NCBI RefSeq assembly: GCF_028623165.1
Contig: NZ_CP117768.1
Span: forward strand, 4,464,001 to 4,528,000
DNA: 64,000 bases
Direction: 5' to 3'
Source of the DNA: Nostoc sp. UHCC 0926
GTDB taxonomy: Bacteria; Cyanobacteriota; Cyanobacteriia; Cyanobacteriales; Nostocaceae
Shown here piece by piece: positions 45,406 to 54,475 of this stretch; position 1 is the stretch's first letter; every line of letters begins with the position of its first letter. A program made the position numbers and the translations under genes. The notes below the pieces were generated by a model that worked only from the letters and a program-made list of their open reading frames with translations, made no database searches and was not told the origin of the DNA.

Positions 45406-45820
45406 ACTAGTAATTTGATTCAGGTTTAAGAAATGAGACATTAACTCGTTCCCAGTCTCAGACTGGGAATGCCCTTCATTGAGGCTCTGCCTCCCTTACT
45501 TGCGACTTTGCCGCAATGAGCAGCATTTCCAGCCAGAGGCTTGAGATAAGGGTTTGAGAAGAGAAGCACGAAATGCGATCGCTTAACTTGAATTGATAGG
45601 CAATTTCTCGATCATGCGTCAATACAGTTCAGTTAAGCATTGTTTCTTTCTCTTCCTTTGCGTCCTTCTCTAACGAGACGCTGCGCGTTGGCGGAAGCCT
45701 CTCGTAGAGATGGCGGTTCGTTAAAAAAATTGACTTTGATAAAGAGTCAAGCCTGAACCCAAGAATATTGTTACACAGACACCTGAATTCTGCTGTATAT
45801 TCACGAAGTTTGCTTCTTTT
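45406..45820. other. Non-coding stretch with two repeats
   Basis: A palindrome TTCCCAGTCT / AGACTGGGAA lies at 45449-45469 and a GCGTTGGCGGAAGCCTCTCG-type repeat near 45690-45715. The part at 45612-45660 resembles 7122-7170. No gene was recognised. Confidence 0.5.
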
Positions 45821-48388
45821 CTATTTGGTTTGGTAAGCCTGCAATAGATATTCACCATTGAAATGAATCAGGTGAGTTGAATCTTCAGCAACCCAAACAT
45901 CTGTTTCCCAAGCAATCTCTGCCAGATATGCCACCATTGCTTTACGACTGAGAAATGTTGTTACCATCACTAGAGGTATTTGGGCACTTCTGAATAAGAC
46001 TTCAAGTTCATTCTTCCGTTTAGGATTAATTGGGCCATGTGAGGTTACAGCTTCAATCAGCACCAACCAATTATTTGTTATGAAGTGAATGATCACATCT
46101 GGCATTTTGCCGTGGGAATCGATGTTAACCCCCAAATCTACCAATGCTGCTTCATCGAAGTGGGCGAACTTTTCATCTGTATCGCCAACATAAATGAGCT
46201 TTCCACTAGGAGTAAAACGAGGGGCAAAATCATTAATAATTTTTTCAATCAGAATATTCTGACCACCTGGCGATAAAGTTTTAATTTCCCCTGCAATCAC
46301 TATCGGAATACGGGACATTTCACGCTCTTGAGCATATTGCTTTTTCAGAGTTTCAACCGAAGCAAGGTAGGTGCGAATGCTATTTTCCCATTCGTCAGTA
46401 CCGTAGGTTCGTAATAGTTCGAGCGCACTGTTTTCAATTTGATATACAGTTTTGGGACTGTTGATAGGGCGACTTAAATCATCTGGATTAGCAACTATCA
46501 AAGCTGCATCCAGAAATTGATGCACTGTCTGGCGACGAACTGTTTCCCGTGTATTGGGCTTATAGCTTTTGCCATAATGTTGAGCCATAAAGTCCATCAT
46601 CGGCGTAATTCCCATCAAAGGGGAAGTTGCTAATTCCCAAGAGTCTGTCGGTTTTAAGTCAAGCAACGCCAAAAGAGTTAAAGCTGACCGTTCGTTAAGC
46701 TGTGATCGTGGAAAGCCCAATTGTGTCAAGATTTGCAGCGCTTCATCAATTCGAGACTTAGTTGTAATTGGATTATTCTCTGACTGATTCAACATACTCA
46801 GTAGCTGATTTTCTATGAGTTCATCAATTTCCCGCAAAGAAGGAAACTGCTCTTTAATCGCTGTTCCTAAAGACAATAGCTGCTCCAAATTAGGGTACTT
46901 TAATTTTCTCAAATCTGTTGCATTGACCTGAGTATGCCCATTGAACAACCGAAAAAAAGCATCAACTAGGGTTGAATTGAGATAAACAGCAAGCCCACGA
47001 GCCAAGGTAAGGCTAAGTCCACGCCCATCTTTGTGAAAGTAATTTAAGTGATTTTCAAAGCCGACATAGGCATAATTAAATTGGTTGGCATCATAAACTA
47101 CTGCAACAATACGCCTTTTCTCTTCTTTCGATGAGAATCTTTTGCATAAGACATAATGTTCATTTGGTATTAGAAGATTCGCTGTTTCTTCTATATGCAC
47201 TATCGCTTGAGGCTTTTTAGTGATTTTTGGATACTCTACATATCCATTCGATAAATTCATCGGATAAATTAAAGGAACGGTATTATTTTCTGGATTTGTC
47301 CTTAAGTAATCTTTTGCTCGGAAATCTACTACCCGTCCGGTTGAAACTGTTAGCCCTAAATCTTTCAACGTGCAGGTAAAAAGTTCCATTCGCTGAACGA
47401 TTTGCTGGCTAATCTTATCTGGAATAATATGAATAAACTGCTCTAGATCAGCGGGGTGAACTAAGTCCTGATATGGTACAGAGTGTGACATGATCAAGTC
47501 ATCATTAGCACCAGAACTGGTATTGATGATGACGCTGCTAGACTTTTGCGTTTGTTTTGTAGTTTGGATGATGATAGTTTCCTGCAAAACATCATCGTCA
47601 CTAAATGCTTCTTGCCGCGACTCAAAAAGATGTACTTGTTGTAAAGCCATCATCTCTAAAAACATCTTGCGAAAGTCACGGAAATAGGGCCCATTGCAAA
47701 AACTGCGCGGGGTAATTGCTACATACTCTCCATTTGGTTTTAGAAGTTGTGCTGTAGCAGCCATAAAACCAGTATAAAGATTGCTAGTTTCCAAACCGAT
47801 GGAACGCAGCAATTCGCGCACCTTGGAATGAGCATTGATTTTCAAATAAGGCGGGTTGAGAATAGCATGAGTAAATTCTGTTGCGTTTGCACTATTCAAT
47901 AAACCAACCTGAAGCAATTTGACTGCATCTTCGATAAAATCAGTCTCACGAATTTCGTAATTGAAGGAAATACCCACATGTTGACATTCCCTCTCACATA
48001 GCTTTAGAGTCTGATGCAAATATCCAATTAGAAGAGGGTCAATTTCGTATGCTACAACGCGCAAACTTGACGTGTGTTGTCGATGCTGGCATACTTTTGA
48101 CACAAAAGCGGCTAGTAATGAACCGATTCCTGCTCCAGCATCAAGCAAAGATATTTCAGGCAAATCCAGCCTGTTAAACATTCCAGCCATCAATTCTGCT
48201 ACTGAAGCGGGAGTCAGAAACTGACCCATCGACCCTTTTTTGTCTTGCCTTAGCTTTAAACTTACTACAGCCCGACGAAAATCCACTTCTGCAAGCAAGT
48301 TTCCACTTGATAGTTTTGCGAGGCTGGTAAAGCTCAAACTACTGTTATGACTTGCTACGAACGCTCTACTGCTTGATGGGACGCTCAC
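45821..48388 (-). CDS. Single-chain DNA methyltransferase and BsuBI/PstI-type restriction endonuclease
   Basis: This 855-residue protein seems to hold a whole type II restriction-modification activity. The methyltransferase half (about 50-540) has GQFLTPASVAELMAGMF, motif I LLDAGAGIGSLL (DAGAGIG 83-89), and the N6-adenine catalytic NPPY at 178-181. A target-recognition part follows, with VSTGRVVDFRAKDYL and LARGLAVYLNSTLVDAFFRL. The C-terminal region (about 630-845) matches the BsuBI/PstI endonuclease: RQTVHQFLDAALIVANPDDL, then PD at 763-764 and EAVTSHGPINPKRKNELE at 779, which form the expected metal-binding motif, and AYLAEIAWETDVWVAE. The BsuBI/PstI site is CTGCAG, but the site of this protein cannot be read from sequence. 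No separate specificity or restriction subunit is nearby. Confidence 0.9.
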   Translation of the reverse strand: MSVPSSSRAFVASHNSSLSFTSLAKLSSGNLLAEVDFRRAVVSLKLRQDKKGSMGQFLTPASVAELMAGMFNRLDLPEISLLDAGAGIGSLLAAFVSKVCQHRQHTSSLRVVAYEIDPLLIGYLHQTLKLCERECQHVGISFNYEIRETDFIEDAVKLLQVGLLNSANATEFTHAILNPPYLKINAHSKVRELLRSIGLETSNLYTGFMAATAQLLKPNGEYVAITPRSFCNGPYFRDFRKMFLEMMALQQVHLFESRQEAFSDDDVLQETIIIQTTKQTQKSSSVIINTSSGANDDLIMSHSVPYQDLVHPADLEQFIHIIPDKISQQIVQRMELFTCTLKDLGLTVSTGRVVDFRAKDYLRTNPENNTVPLIYPMNLSNGYVEYPKITKKPQAIVHIEETANLLIPNEHYVLCKRFSSKEEKRRIVAVVYDANQFNYAYVGFENHLNYFHKDGRGLSLTLARGLAVYLNSTLVDAFFRLFNGHTQVNATDLRKLKYPNLEQLLSLGTAIKEQFPSLREIDELIENQLLSMLNQSENNPITTKSRIDEALQILTQLGFPRSQLNERSALTLLALLDLKPTDSWELATSPLMGITPMMDFMAQHYGKSYKPNTRETVRRQTVHQFLDAALIVANPDDLSRPINSPKTVYQIENSALELLRTYGTDEWENSIRTYLASVETLKKQYAQEREMSRIPIVIAGEIKTLSPGGQNILIEKIINDFAPRFTPSGKLIYVGDTDEKFAHFDEAALVDLGVNIDSHGKMPDVIIHFITNNWLVLIEAVTSHGPINPKRKNELEVLFRSAQIPLVMVTTFLSRKAMVAYLAEIAWETDVWVAEDSTHLIHFNGEYLLQAYQTK

Positions 48389-49680
48389 GGTCTGTTTTTT
48401 TAATTGCTATCAAGTTTACAACAACTTTACAGCATCCTTATGCCTGAAGCAGATTACGTTTGCGATCGCGTTGTGCAAAACCTTAGTACAGTTTTGCGTG
48501 AGTTCGTAGCGTTTTTAATGTAGGGAAACGTCTTAACAATGCAAGCCGATGCATTAATAATACAAGCCGATGCCTTAACAATGCAAGCCGATGCATTGGC
48601 ATTGCAGGGTATTGCCAAATTTAATTCGCTACAAATTAATGAAATGCTGTAGTTAGTAATTTTGAGACTTCTCAAGCGATGCTAACTGCTCTAATAACTG
48701 ACGTACTGACAATATAGGGATTGATGAACTTGAAAACTCTTGCGTATTGTATGTTATATGTGCCTTTACAGTTAAATAAATTACTTTTAAACCGCAGAGG
48801 CACAGAGAAGCCAGTGCGTTGGGCGGGTTCCCCGACTTGTTCGCGCAGCGTCTCCCTTAGGAGAAGCAACTGGCGCGGCGCTGAGAGGATATCTGAAAAG
48901 TGTACTAAAGGTATAATTTGTCATTCTGAGCATTACGAAGTGGAGGGAAGAATCGCAATTTACCGTGGGTTGATGAGATGCTTCATTACGCTATCGCTTC
49001 CAGCATGACATTTTTAACTTCTCAGACATCCTCTGAGAAAAAACAAGAGATTTTACGAGTCATCTTGAAAGGGCTAGTCCTAGTAATAACCGAAAAAACC
49101 GTGCGTAGTTTACCGCACAACTCTTGGAGACGCTCTTGCTAGCAAGATCCCCGTAGGGGTACGACAGGCTCAGTGACCACCGTAAGCATCAGAAATCTTA
49201 GCGATCGCTCCACAGCTTAACGAATCGCAACAATCTCCATACAACAGAGATAACATTCCCCTCAAGTATATTTTCCAGCAGAACTCCATATTGAGCTTGC
49301 TTATTTAAATGAACTGTGGTAACTTCATTGTAGTTTAAACAACTGTAAACAGATTGAGTTACCGTAGTTTGTTTGATAGTATCACTATTCTAGTTAAAAA
49401 ATTTGTTGTTACTAGGTAGTTTAAAATCTGATATCAGGTAATTAGTAACGTATTTACGGTTATCAGCTAAAAGTTATTTGTAGCGTTGTCCACTGAACAT
49501 TGATTTAACAATACGTATTTGCAGCGGTAAAAACTGCGATCGCCTATTGAGCCATAACCATAAATCATTTGTTGTCTCGCTAGTTTAATGGTGAAGCGAT
49601 GTCTATACGACAAACCTTGACGCTCCCACCAGCAGTGAGGCAGCACTGTCTACCTAATTCATCCGTAGGAGTTGAAAATT
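48389..49680. other. Repeat-rich non-coding stretch
   Basis: 1.3 kb without a supported gene. It holds the three-unit 21-bp element (48470-48655, reversed), a GC-rich repeat with GCCAGTGCGTTG (48808-48885), a related block near 49122-49180, and HIP1 sites. The promoter of the aldolase gene should lie close to 49640. Confidence 0.5.
48470..48655 (-). repeat. Mini-element with three 21-bp tandem units
   Basis: Three units (48535-48597, AACAATGCAAGCCGATGCATT and variants) are bracketed by CAAAACTGTACTAAGG/GCTACG on one side and GGCAATACC, AAATTTAATTCGCTAC, AATGAAATGCTG on the other. This is the reverse complement of the flanks at 24261-24520. Confidence 0.85.
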
Positions 49681-50460
49681 ATGGTGCAAACTTCTCTGGT
49701 CCGCCCCAGCAATCCGTTTCAACCACCGACCTTCGTCTCCATTGAATCGGAGCGTCGCCATCGCCAAGAACGCTTGGCAGCAGCCTTTCGGGTATTTGCA
49801 CGTTTAGGTTTTGCTCAAGGATTGGCAGGACACATCACTGCCCGTGATCCCGAACTTAGCGATCACTTTTGGGTCAATCCCTTTGGGATACATTTCAGTC
49901 GCATTCGGGTATCAGACCTGATATTAGTGAATAGTGAAGGTCAGGTAGTCCAAGGTGAAGGCAAAGTAAGTCAAGCAGCGTTTGCCATTCACTCTCAAAT
50001 CCATGAAGCCCGCCCTGATGTCATCGCAGCGGCTCATGCCCATTCCTTCTATGGCAAAACTTGGTCATCTTTGGGTCGGTTGCTCGACCCGATTACCCAA
50101 GATTCCTGTGCTTTCTACCAAGATCATGCTCTATTTGATGATTTTACAGGCATTGTATTGGAGACAAGTGAAGGAAAACGCATTGCTCAGGGACTAGGCA
50201 AAAGCAAAGCTGCGATTTTACGCAACCACGGAATATTGACCGTGGGACACAGTGTGGATGAAGCCGCTTGGTGGTACATCAGGTTAGAGGATACTGCTAA
50301 GGCGCAATTGCTAGCAGAAGCTGTAGGAAAACCCATCCTGATTGACCACGACATCGCCTTAAAAATACAACAACGCGGTGGTACTCACCAAGCAGGCTGG
50401 GGTGGATTCCAGTATTTGTGGGATGAAATTACCCACGACCAACCAGACTTATTTGATTAG
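49681..50460 (+). CDS. Class II aldolase/adducin-family protein
   Basis: The 259-residue protein resembles the Zn-dependent class II aldolase family (fuculose-phosphate aldolase, adducin head). Visible marks are FRVFARLGFAQGLAGHITAR, DHFWVNPFGIHF, the two Zn-binding histidines in AAHAHSFYGKTW, and KAAILRNHGILTVGHSVDEA with the third. An upstream TTG adds three codons; the ATG has TAGGAG nine bases before it. Together with the LLM monooxygenase and the heme-binding-type remnant downstream it may form a small catabolic operon, though the substrate is unknown. Confidence 0.92.
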   Translation: MVQTSLVRPSNPFQPPTFVSIESERRHRQERLAAAFRVFARLGFAQGLAGHITARDPELSDHFWVNPFGIHFSRIRVSDLILVNSEGQVVQGEGKVSQAAFAIHSQIHEARPDVIAAAHAHSFYGKTWSSLGRLLDPITQDSCAFYQDHALFDDFTGIVLETSEGKRIAQGLGKSKAAILRNHGILTVGHSVDEAAWWYIRLEDTAKAQLLAEAVGKPILIDHDIALKIQQRGGTHQAGWGGFQYLWDEITHDQPDLFD

Positions 50461-50529
50461 GTATTAGGTATGGGGCATTGGGTATTGGGCAATTCAATTT
50501 TGGATAATGGAATTGATAATTTTAGATTA

Positions 50530-50623
50530 CAGCAGAATTCAAGTATTTGAACCACATCTGTCGTAGGGGCGCAAGGCCTTGCGCCCCTACCGCGTGGTCT
50601 ATTTACCTGAAAATAGCTGTAAA
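50530..50623 (+). repeat. 93-bp palindromic element, copy 4
   Basis: It has intact end blocks and an intact GGCGCAAGGCCTTGCGCC core, between the aldolase and monooxygenase genes. It is 15 kb away from the other three copies. Confidence 0.88.
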
Positions 50624-50692
50624 TTTCAATCTAAAATCTAAAATTCTTACTCCCCAGTTCCCTTGTCCCCAACATTTTCAGGAGAATTAATT

Positions 50693-51793
50693 ATGCCAGT
50701 TGAATTTATTGGATTGATTCGGACAAAACCAGCTTCGGAATTAAATAGTTCAGCAGGTAGTCTGGGCGATGACATCATTGATCCAGCTTATGTTCGTGAA
50801 TTTGCCAAAGCCCATGAAGAAGGAGGTTTTGACAAAGTATTGATTGGCTATAGTTCTAGTAGCCCTGATGGCTTGACTATTGCTAGTTTCGCAGCTTCAG
50901 CAACCGAGCGATTGGGCTTTTTGATTGCTCATCGTCCGGGTTTTGTGGCTCCAACTCTCGCAGCTCGCAAGGCAGCTACCCTTGACCATTTTACCAACGG
51001 TCGGATAGCAATACATATCATTACCGGAGGCAGTGATGCTGACCAGCAGAAAGATGGCGACTGGCTGGATCATGACAGCCGCTACCGCCGCACCGATGAA
51101 TATTTAGAAATCCTTCGTCGCATCTGGACAAGCGACACTCCCTTTGATTACGAAGGTGAATTTTACCGCCTCAAGGATGCTTTCTCGGCGATCAAGCCGC
51201 TGCAAAAGCCCCACATCCCGCTTTACTTTGGTGGTGCATCTGGCCCAGCCGTACAGGTAGGAGCTAAACACAGTAATGTTTACGCCTTGTGGGGTGAGCC
51301 AATTGCCGCAGTTAAAGAACGAATAGCAGAGGTACGTGCTGCCTTACCACCCGGTCGTTCCGTTCGCTTCAGCGTCTCCCTGCGACCTATTCTTGGTGCT
51401 ACAGAACAACAGGCTTGGGAGAAAGCACATAGCATTTTAGCGCGAATTCAAGACTTGCGAGGAGGGGCGAAAATAGCTGCCCCAGCTAGACCCCAGGCGG
51501 TAGGGTCACAACGTCTGCTGGATTTTGCAGCCAAAAATGAGGTTTACGATAAGCGTCTATGGACACCGATCGCAGCAGCTACTGGTGCGGCAGGCAACAC
51601 TACAGCTCTAGTGGGTACACCAGAACAAGTAGCAGAGGCTTTAGTTGATTACTACGATGCAGGTGTGACTACCTTGTTAATCCGGGGCTTTGATCCCCTA
51701 GAGGATGCGATCGCTTATGGGCGTGATGTCATTCCTTTAGTACATGCAGAAGTCGCACGGCGAGAACGGCAAACAGTTGGAGTCGGGAGTTAA
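50693..51793 (+). CDS. LLM-class flavin-dependent monooxygenase (SsuD/alkanesulfonate-like)
   Basis: This 366-residue enzyme has the bacterial luciferase-like fold of FMNH2-dependent alkanesulfonate monooxygenases: EFIGLIRTKPASELN, IASFAASATERLGFLIAHRP, ARKAATLDHFTNGRIAIHII, GGSDADQQKDGDWLDHDSRYRRTDEYL and FSAIKPLQKPHIPLYFGGAS. Such enzymes release sulfite from sulfonates or act on nitrilotriacetate and similar compounds, using reduced flavin from a separate reductase. The start is the ATG at 50693 with AGGAG before it; an in-frame codon 30 bases earlier is less likely. It is in one direction with the class II aldolase. Confidence 0.92.
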   Translation: MPVEFIGLIRTKPASELNSSAGSLGDDIIDPAYVREFAKAHEEGGFDKVLIGYSSSSPDGLTIASFAASATERLGFLIAHRPGFVAPTLAARKAATLDHFTNGRIAIHIITGGSDADQQKDGDWLDHDSRYRRTDEYLEILRRIWTSDTPFDYEGEFYRLKDAFSAIKPLQKPHIPLYFGGASGPAVQVGAKHSNVYALWGEPIAAVKERIAEVRAALPPGRSVRFSVSLRPILGATEQQAWEKAHSILARIQDLRGGAKIAAPARPQAVGSQRLLDFAAKNEVYDKRLWTPIAAATGAAGNTTALVGTPEQVAEALVDYYDAGVTTLLIRGFDPLEDAIAYGRDVIPLVHAEVARRERQTVGVGS

Positions 51794-51798
51794 TAATC

Positions 51799-51986
51799 AT
51801 GGTACAAACATCTGCATCTACTAGAACTGTAGAATTAATCACAGTTGATACGGCACTAGCAGCTGTTAAAGCTGCTTTAAAAGAAAGCCACAGTTTGGAA
51901 TTGGCGTACGTGGTGGTACCGTTGAGCAGGATATCGCGATCGCTAAAGCAGCTATTGATGCGATCGGTGCTGACCCCATTGATTAA
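51799..51986 (+). pseudogene. Remnant of a GlcG/HbpS-type heme-binding family protein
   Basis: The N-terminus reads MVQTSASTRTVELITVDTAL and continues to AAVKAALKES. In another frame the closing part is visible: FGIGVRGGTVEQDIAIAKAA, then IDAIGADPID and a stop at 51986. The last block is the typical C-terminus of the GlcG/HbpS (DUF336) family. The central 80 or so residues are gone and the frame is shifted at the junction. It lies 5 bases after the monooxygenase gene, so it was probably the third gene of that operon. Confidence 0.8.
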
Positions 51987-52045
51987 CCATAGAGTTGAAT
52001 AGACATCTCCAGAAATTAAATATACCTTATCCATAACCCTTGTAA

Positions 52046-52072
52046 AGACGTAGCAGTGCTACGTCTCTTTTT
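52046..52072 (+). terminator. Rho-independent terminator after the monooxygenase operon
   Basis: AGACGTAGC pairs with GCTACGTCT across AGT, followed by a six-T run. It sits 60 bases beyond the remnant gene. Confidence 0.8.
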
Positions 52073-52471
52073 TCACCAGATGTCTAATTCGATTTTTTAA
52101 AAAAATCATGCATACTCGTTCAACTATTATCCAGTGCATAAGCTAACCAACACTCAATAAAAAGACGGCTATTCAAAACTAGATAATCATTGTTAGGTAA
52201 AGGGCTGAGGATATTTTTTACAATCTGGAAAAATTAATTTATAATCATTATTTTTAAAGATTTAGCCCAAATTCTAAAATATTTTCGGCTATTTTGATAG
52301 CAGATTTATTAACATTCAATACATCTGCATAGATGATTTTTAAACTTGATGGATATGGGCGATCGCTGACGAATCTTCATGAATAACTATATTGACATCT
52401 AGCATCATTTATACTAAGGTGTATGTAAGACAGCAAAATAACCGCACTCTAAAGCGCAGGTTTTTGGTGTT

Positions 52472-52657
52472 GTCTCAGCAGCAGAATTCCTAGTTTCCTG
52501 CCGAGCTTCGTGTCATCCCTTCGGCTGAATATTCAGCCCAATGTCAAGTCAACTGATTGACTAGACTTTCAACGGGAAGACAAGATGTTTGGGTAAATTT
52601 TCAGGGGAAAGGATGACGCGAAACTTGCTAGGAAACTAGGAATTCTACGGCTGAGAC
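52472..52657. mobile_element. MITE-like element with about 60-bp terminal inverted repeats
   Basis: The left arm begins GTCTCAGCAGCAGAATTCCT and the right arm, read in reverse, begins GTCTCAGCCGTAGAATTCCT. Both continue TAGTTTCCT, TTCG, GTCATCC and CTGAA with few changes. About 65 bases remain between the arms, with no coding sequence. A clear target-site duplication was not found. This fits a non-autonomous transposon derivative. Confidence 0.75.
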
Positions 52658-52802
52658 TTAAACCAAAGGAAAGCGACGGTAGAGAGCTTTATCGCAGAAA
52701 AGTACTTTTTGAGTATAAATTCTTCGTGTAAAGTTCTGCTACTAATAGATGTGTGATTTGTTGAAGCTGTTCAGTTCACCAAAGAATACTGGATATATTA
52801 CA

Positions 52803-53591
52803 ATGCCACACGCTAATCAATCTTCCAAAAAACAAACAAGCCAGAAGCTACCTCTAGTTTCCATTTATTGGGATTATCAAAACGCTAAATTAAGTCCATC
52901 TCAGGTTAAATCATTGCTGGATTTAGCCCAATGCAAAGGGCGTGTAATTAGCATAAATGTCTACTACAATTCACAACGTGAAGATCAAGCTGCTGTAAAG
53001 GATGATTTAGGCAATCTTGGTTTTAACTGTGTTAATGTTCCCTGTCCTTTAAAAAATAGTGCAGATAACCAATTAATAGCTGATTGCTTAGAGGAGATTC
53101 ACAGTAATATGTCTCCAGATAAAATTATGCTTGTATCAGGAGATGGAGACTTTGTAAAATTGGTTCAGAATCTGCAAAAATTAGGAAAACAAGCTATCAT
53201 CCTTGCTGAAATAGGTAATGTAAAACAAAAGCTTAAAGAATTGGCTGATGAATTTTACTTTTTAGATGATTTACCCCAATTAATTAGTGATAATAATCAG
53301 CCTCCAATTATTTCTGTTGTGTCCCAAATTAATTACAATGAGGCTATAGAGTATCTAATTAAAGCTATTAACACTGCCTTAAGCCAAGGTAAACCTACCG
53401 TATTTGGTCACATTGATAAATTGATGCGTCATCTTTGTGCTAAATATCAAGGATGCTCATCTATTTATACATCTGATGGCAAAAAATTTAAGAATTTTAG
53501 CCAGTTTATTGATGTTGCTGTAAAGGATGGCAAAGTCCGAAAGCAAAATCAGGAGTTATTTTTAACTGAGTTAGATATACTAACTGCCTAA
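52803..53591 (+). CDS. NYN-domain (PIN-like nuclease) protein with C-terminal HTH-like part
   Basis: The NYN domain (residues 15-150) is shown by LVSIYWDYQNAKLS with the first metal-binding Asp, CLEEIHSNMSPDKIMLVSGD and GDFVKLVQNLQKLGKQAIIL with further acidic residues. The C-terminal 90 residues (NEAIEYLIKAINTALSQGKP, KNFSQFIDVAVKDGKV) look like an OST-HTH/LOTUS-type RNA-binding domain. NYN proteins are PIN-like RNases. Several cyanobacterial members (LabA-like) influence gene expression by the clock. The start may also be ATG 52749, which adds 18 residues. It directly precedes the RNase III gene, separated by terminators. Confidence 0.87.
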   Translation: MPHANQSSKKQTSQKLPLVSIYWDYQNAKLSPSQVKSLLDLAQCKGRVISINVYYNSQREDQAAVKDDLGNLGFNCVNVPCPLKNSADNQLIADCLEEIHSNMSPDKIMLVSGDGDFVKLVQNLQKLGKQAIILAEIGNVKQKLKELADEFYFLDDLPQLISDNNQPPIISVVSQINYNEAIEYLIKAINTALSQGKPTVFGHIDKLMRHLCAKYQGCSSIYTSDGKKFKNFSQFIDVAVKDGKVRKQNQELFLTELDILTA

Positions 53592-53601
53592 AATAGCTTT
53601 G

Positions 53602-53656
53602 AAAAACCCAGTTTTTTACTCAACTGGGTTTTGTCAAGACACCGCAAATTGCGGTT
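53602..53656 (+). terminator. Tandem hairpins after the NYN gene
   Basis: AAACCCAGTT / AACTGGGTTT (53604-53631) is followed by ACCGCAA / TTGCGGT and a T run (53641-53660). Two stacked terminators separate this gene from rnc. Confidence 0.75.
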
Positions 53657-53730
53657 TTTTGCTGTCTGAATAAAATCACATTTGTATAGTTCCCCAACAG
53701 TCAATTTATGCAACAAGATACAAGATAAAA

Positions 53731-54417
53731 ATGCACAAACTTCTGATATTCCATGATGAAAAACTTCTCCGCCGTTCGCTTACCCACCGTTCTTATGTCC
53801 ATGAAAACCCTGGAGAAGGCGAACATAACGAACGCTTAGAGTTTCTGGGTGATGCTTTGCTGAATTTCTTAAGTGGCGAGTATCTATATAATTGTCACGC
53901 AGAAATGGGAGAAGATGAATTAACGCGGCGGCGTTCGGCGCTGGTAGATGAGAAGCAATTGGCAAAGTTCGCCGAGGAAGTAGGTTTAGACTTTAGGATG
54001 CGGTTAGGAAAAGGCGCTATTCGAGACGGAGGCTACCAAAATCCTAATTTGCTCAGTAGCACCTTTGAAGCAGTCCTTGGTGCTTACTATTTGGATAAAA
54101 ATTCAGATATTGATGCAGTTCGCGCAATTATAGAACCGCTATTTGATTCCGTAGATCCTAAGCATATAGTTGTGTCTCGTTCTAATGTAGACTCAAAAAA
54201 TCGCTTTCAAGAATGGGTGCAACGCAATGTTACCCCAACTCCTCCTAAATATTTCACAGAACACATAGGAGGCCCTTCTCACGCGCCAGAATTCATCGCA
54301 AAAGTATTGGTAGATGGAACAATTTACGGGGAAGGTAAAGGACGCAATAAGAAAGATGCAGAGAAAGCTGCTGCTGAGGATGCGCTAGCTAAGTTAAAAA
54401 AACAAGGTTTATTGTAA
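53731..54417 (+). CDS. rnc: Ribonuclease III
   Basis: RNase III cuts double-stranded RNA in rRNA processing and sRNA or mRNA turnover. The 228-residue protein has the catalytic signature ERLEFLGDALLNFLSGEYLY (ERLEFLGDA 34-42), DELTRRRSALVDEKQLAKFA, and LSSTFEAVLGAYYLDK with the second metal-binding Glu. The dsRNA-binding domain is at about 153-226 (NRFQEWVQRNVTPTPPKYFT, AEKAAAEDALAKLKK). All catalytic residues are present. It is convergent with the histidine kinase gene at 54476. Confidence 0.97.
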   Translation: MHKLLIFHDEKLLRRSLTHRSYVHENPGEGEHNERLEFLGDALLNFLSGEYLYNCHAEMGEDELTRRRSALVDEKQLAKFAEEVGLDFRMRLGKGAIRDGGYQNPNLLSSTFEAVLGAYYLDKNSDIDAVRAIIEPLFDSVDPKHIVVSRSNVDSKNRFQEWVQRNVTPTPPKYFTEHIGGPSHAPEFIAKVLVDGTIYGEGKGRNKKDAEKAAAEDALAKLKKQGLL

Positions 54418-54475
54418 AAATGTTTTTTGATTTCACGCAGAGGTGCAGAGAAAAATTTTACGTCTTGGCGCGAAA

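Larger units (their letters stand above)
51987..52802. other. Non-coding stretch with terminator and MITE-like element
   Basis: No gene is supported. A terminator follows the operon (52046-52072), and a 186-bp element with long inverted ends lies at 52472-52657. The rest is AT-rich. Confidence 0.55.
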
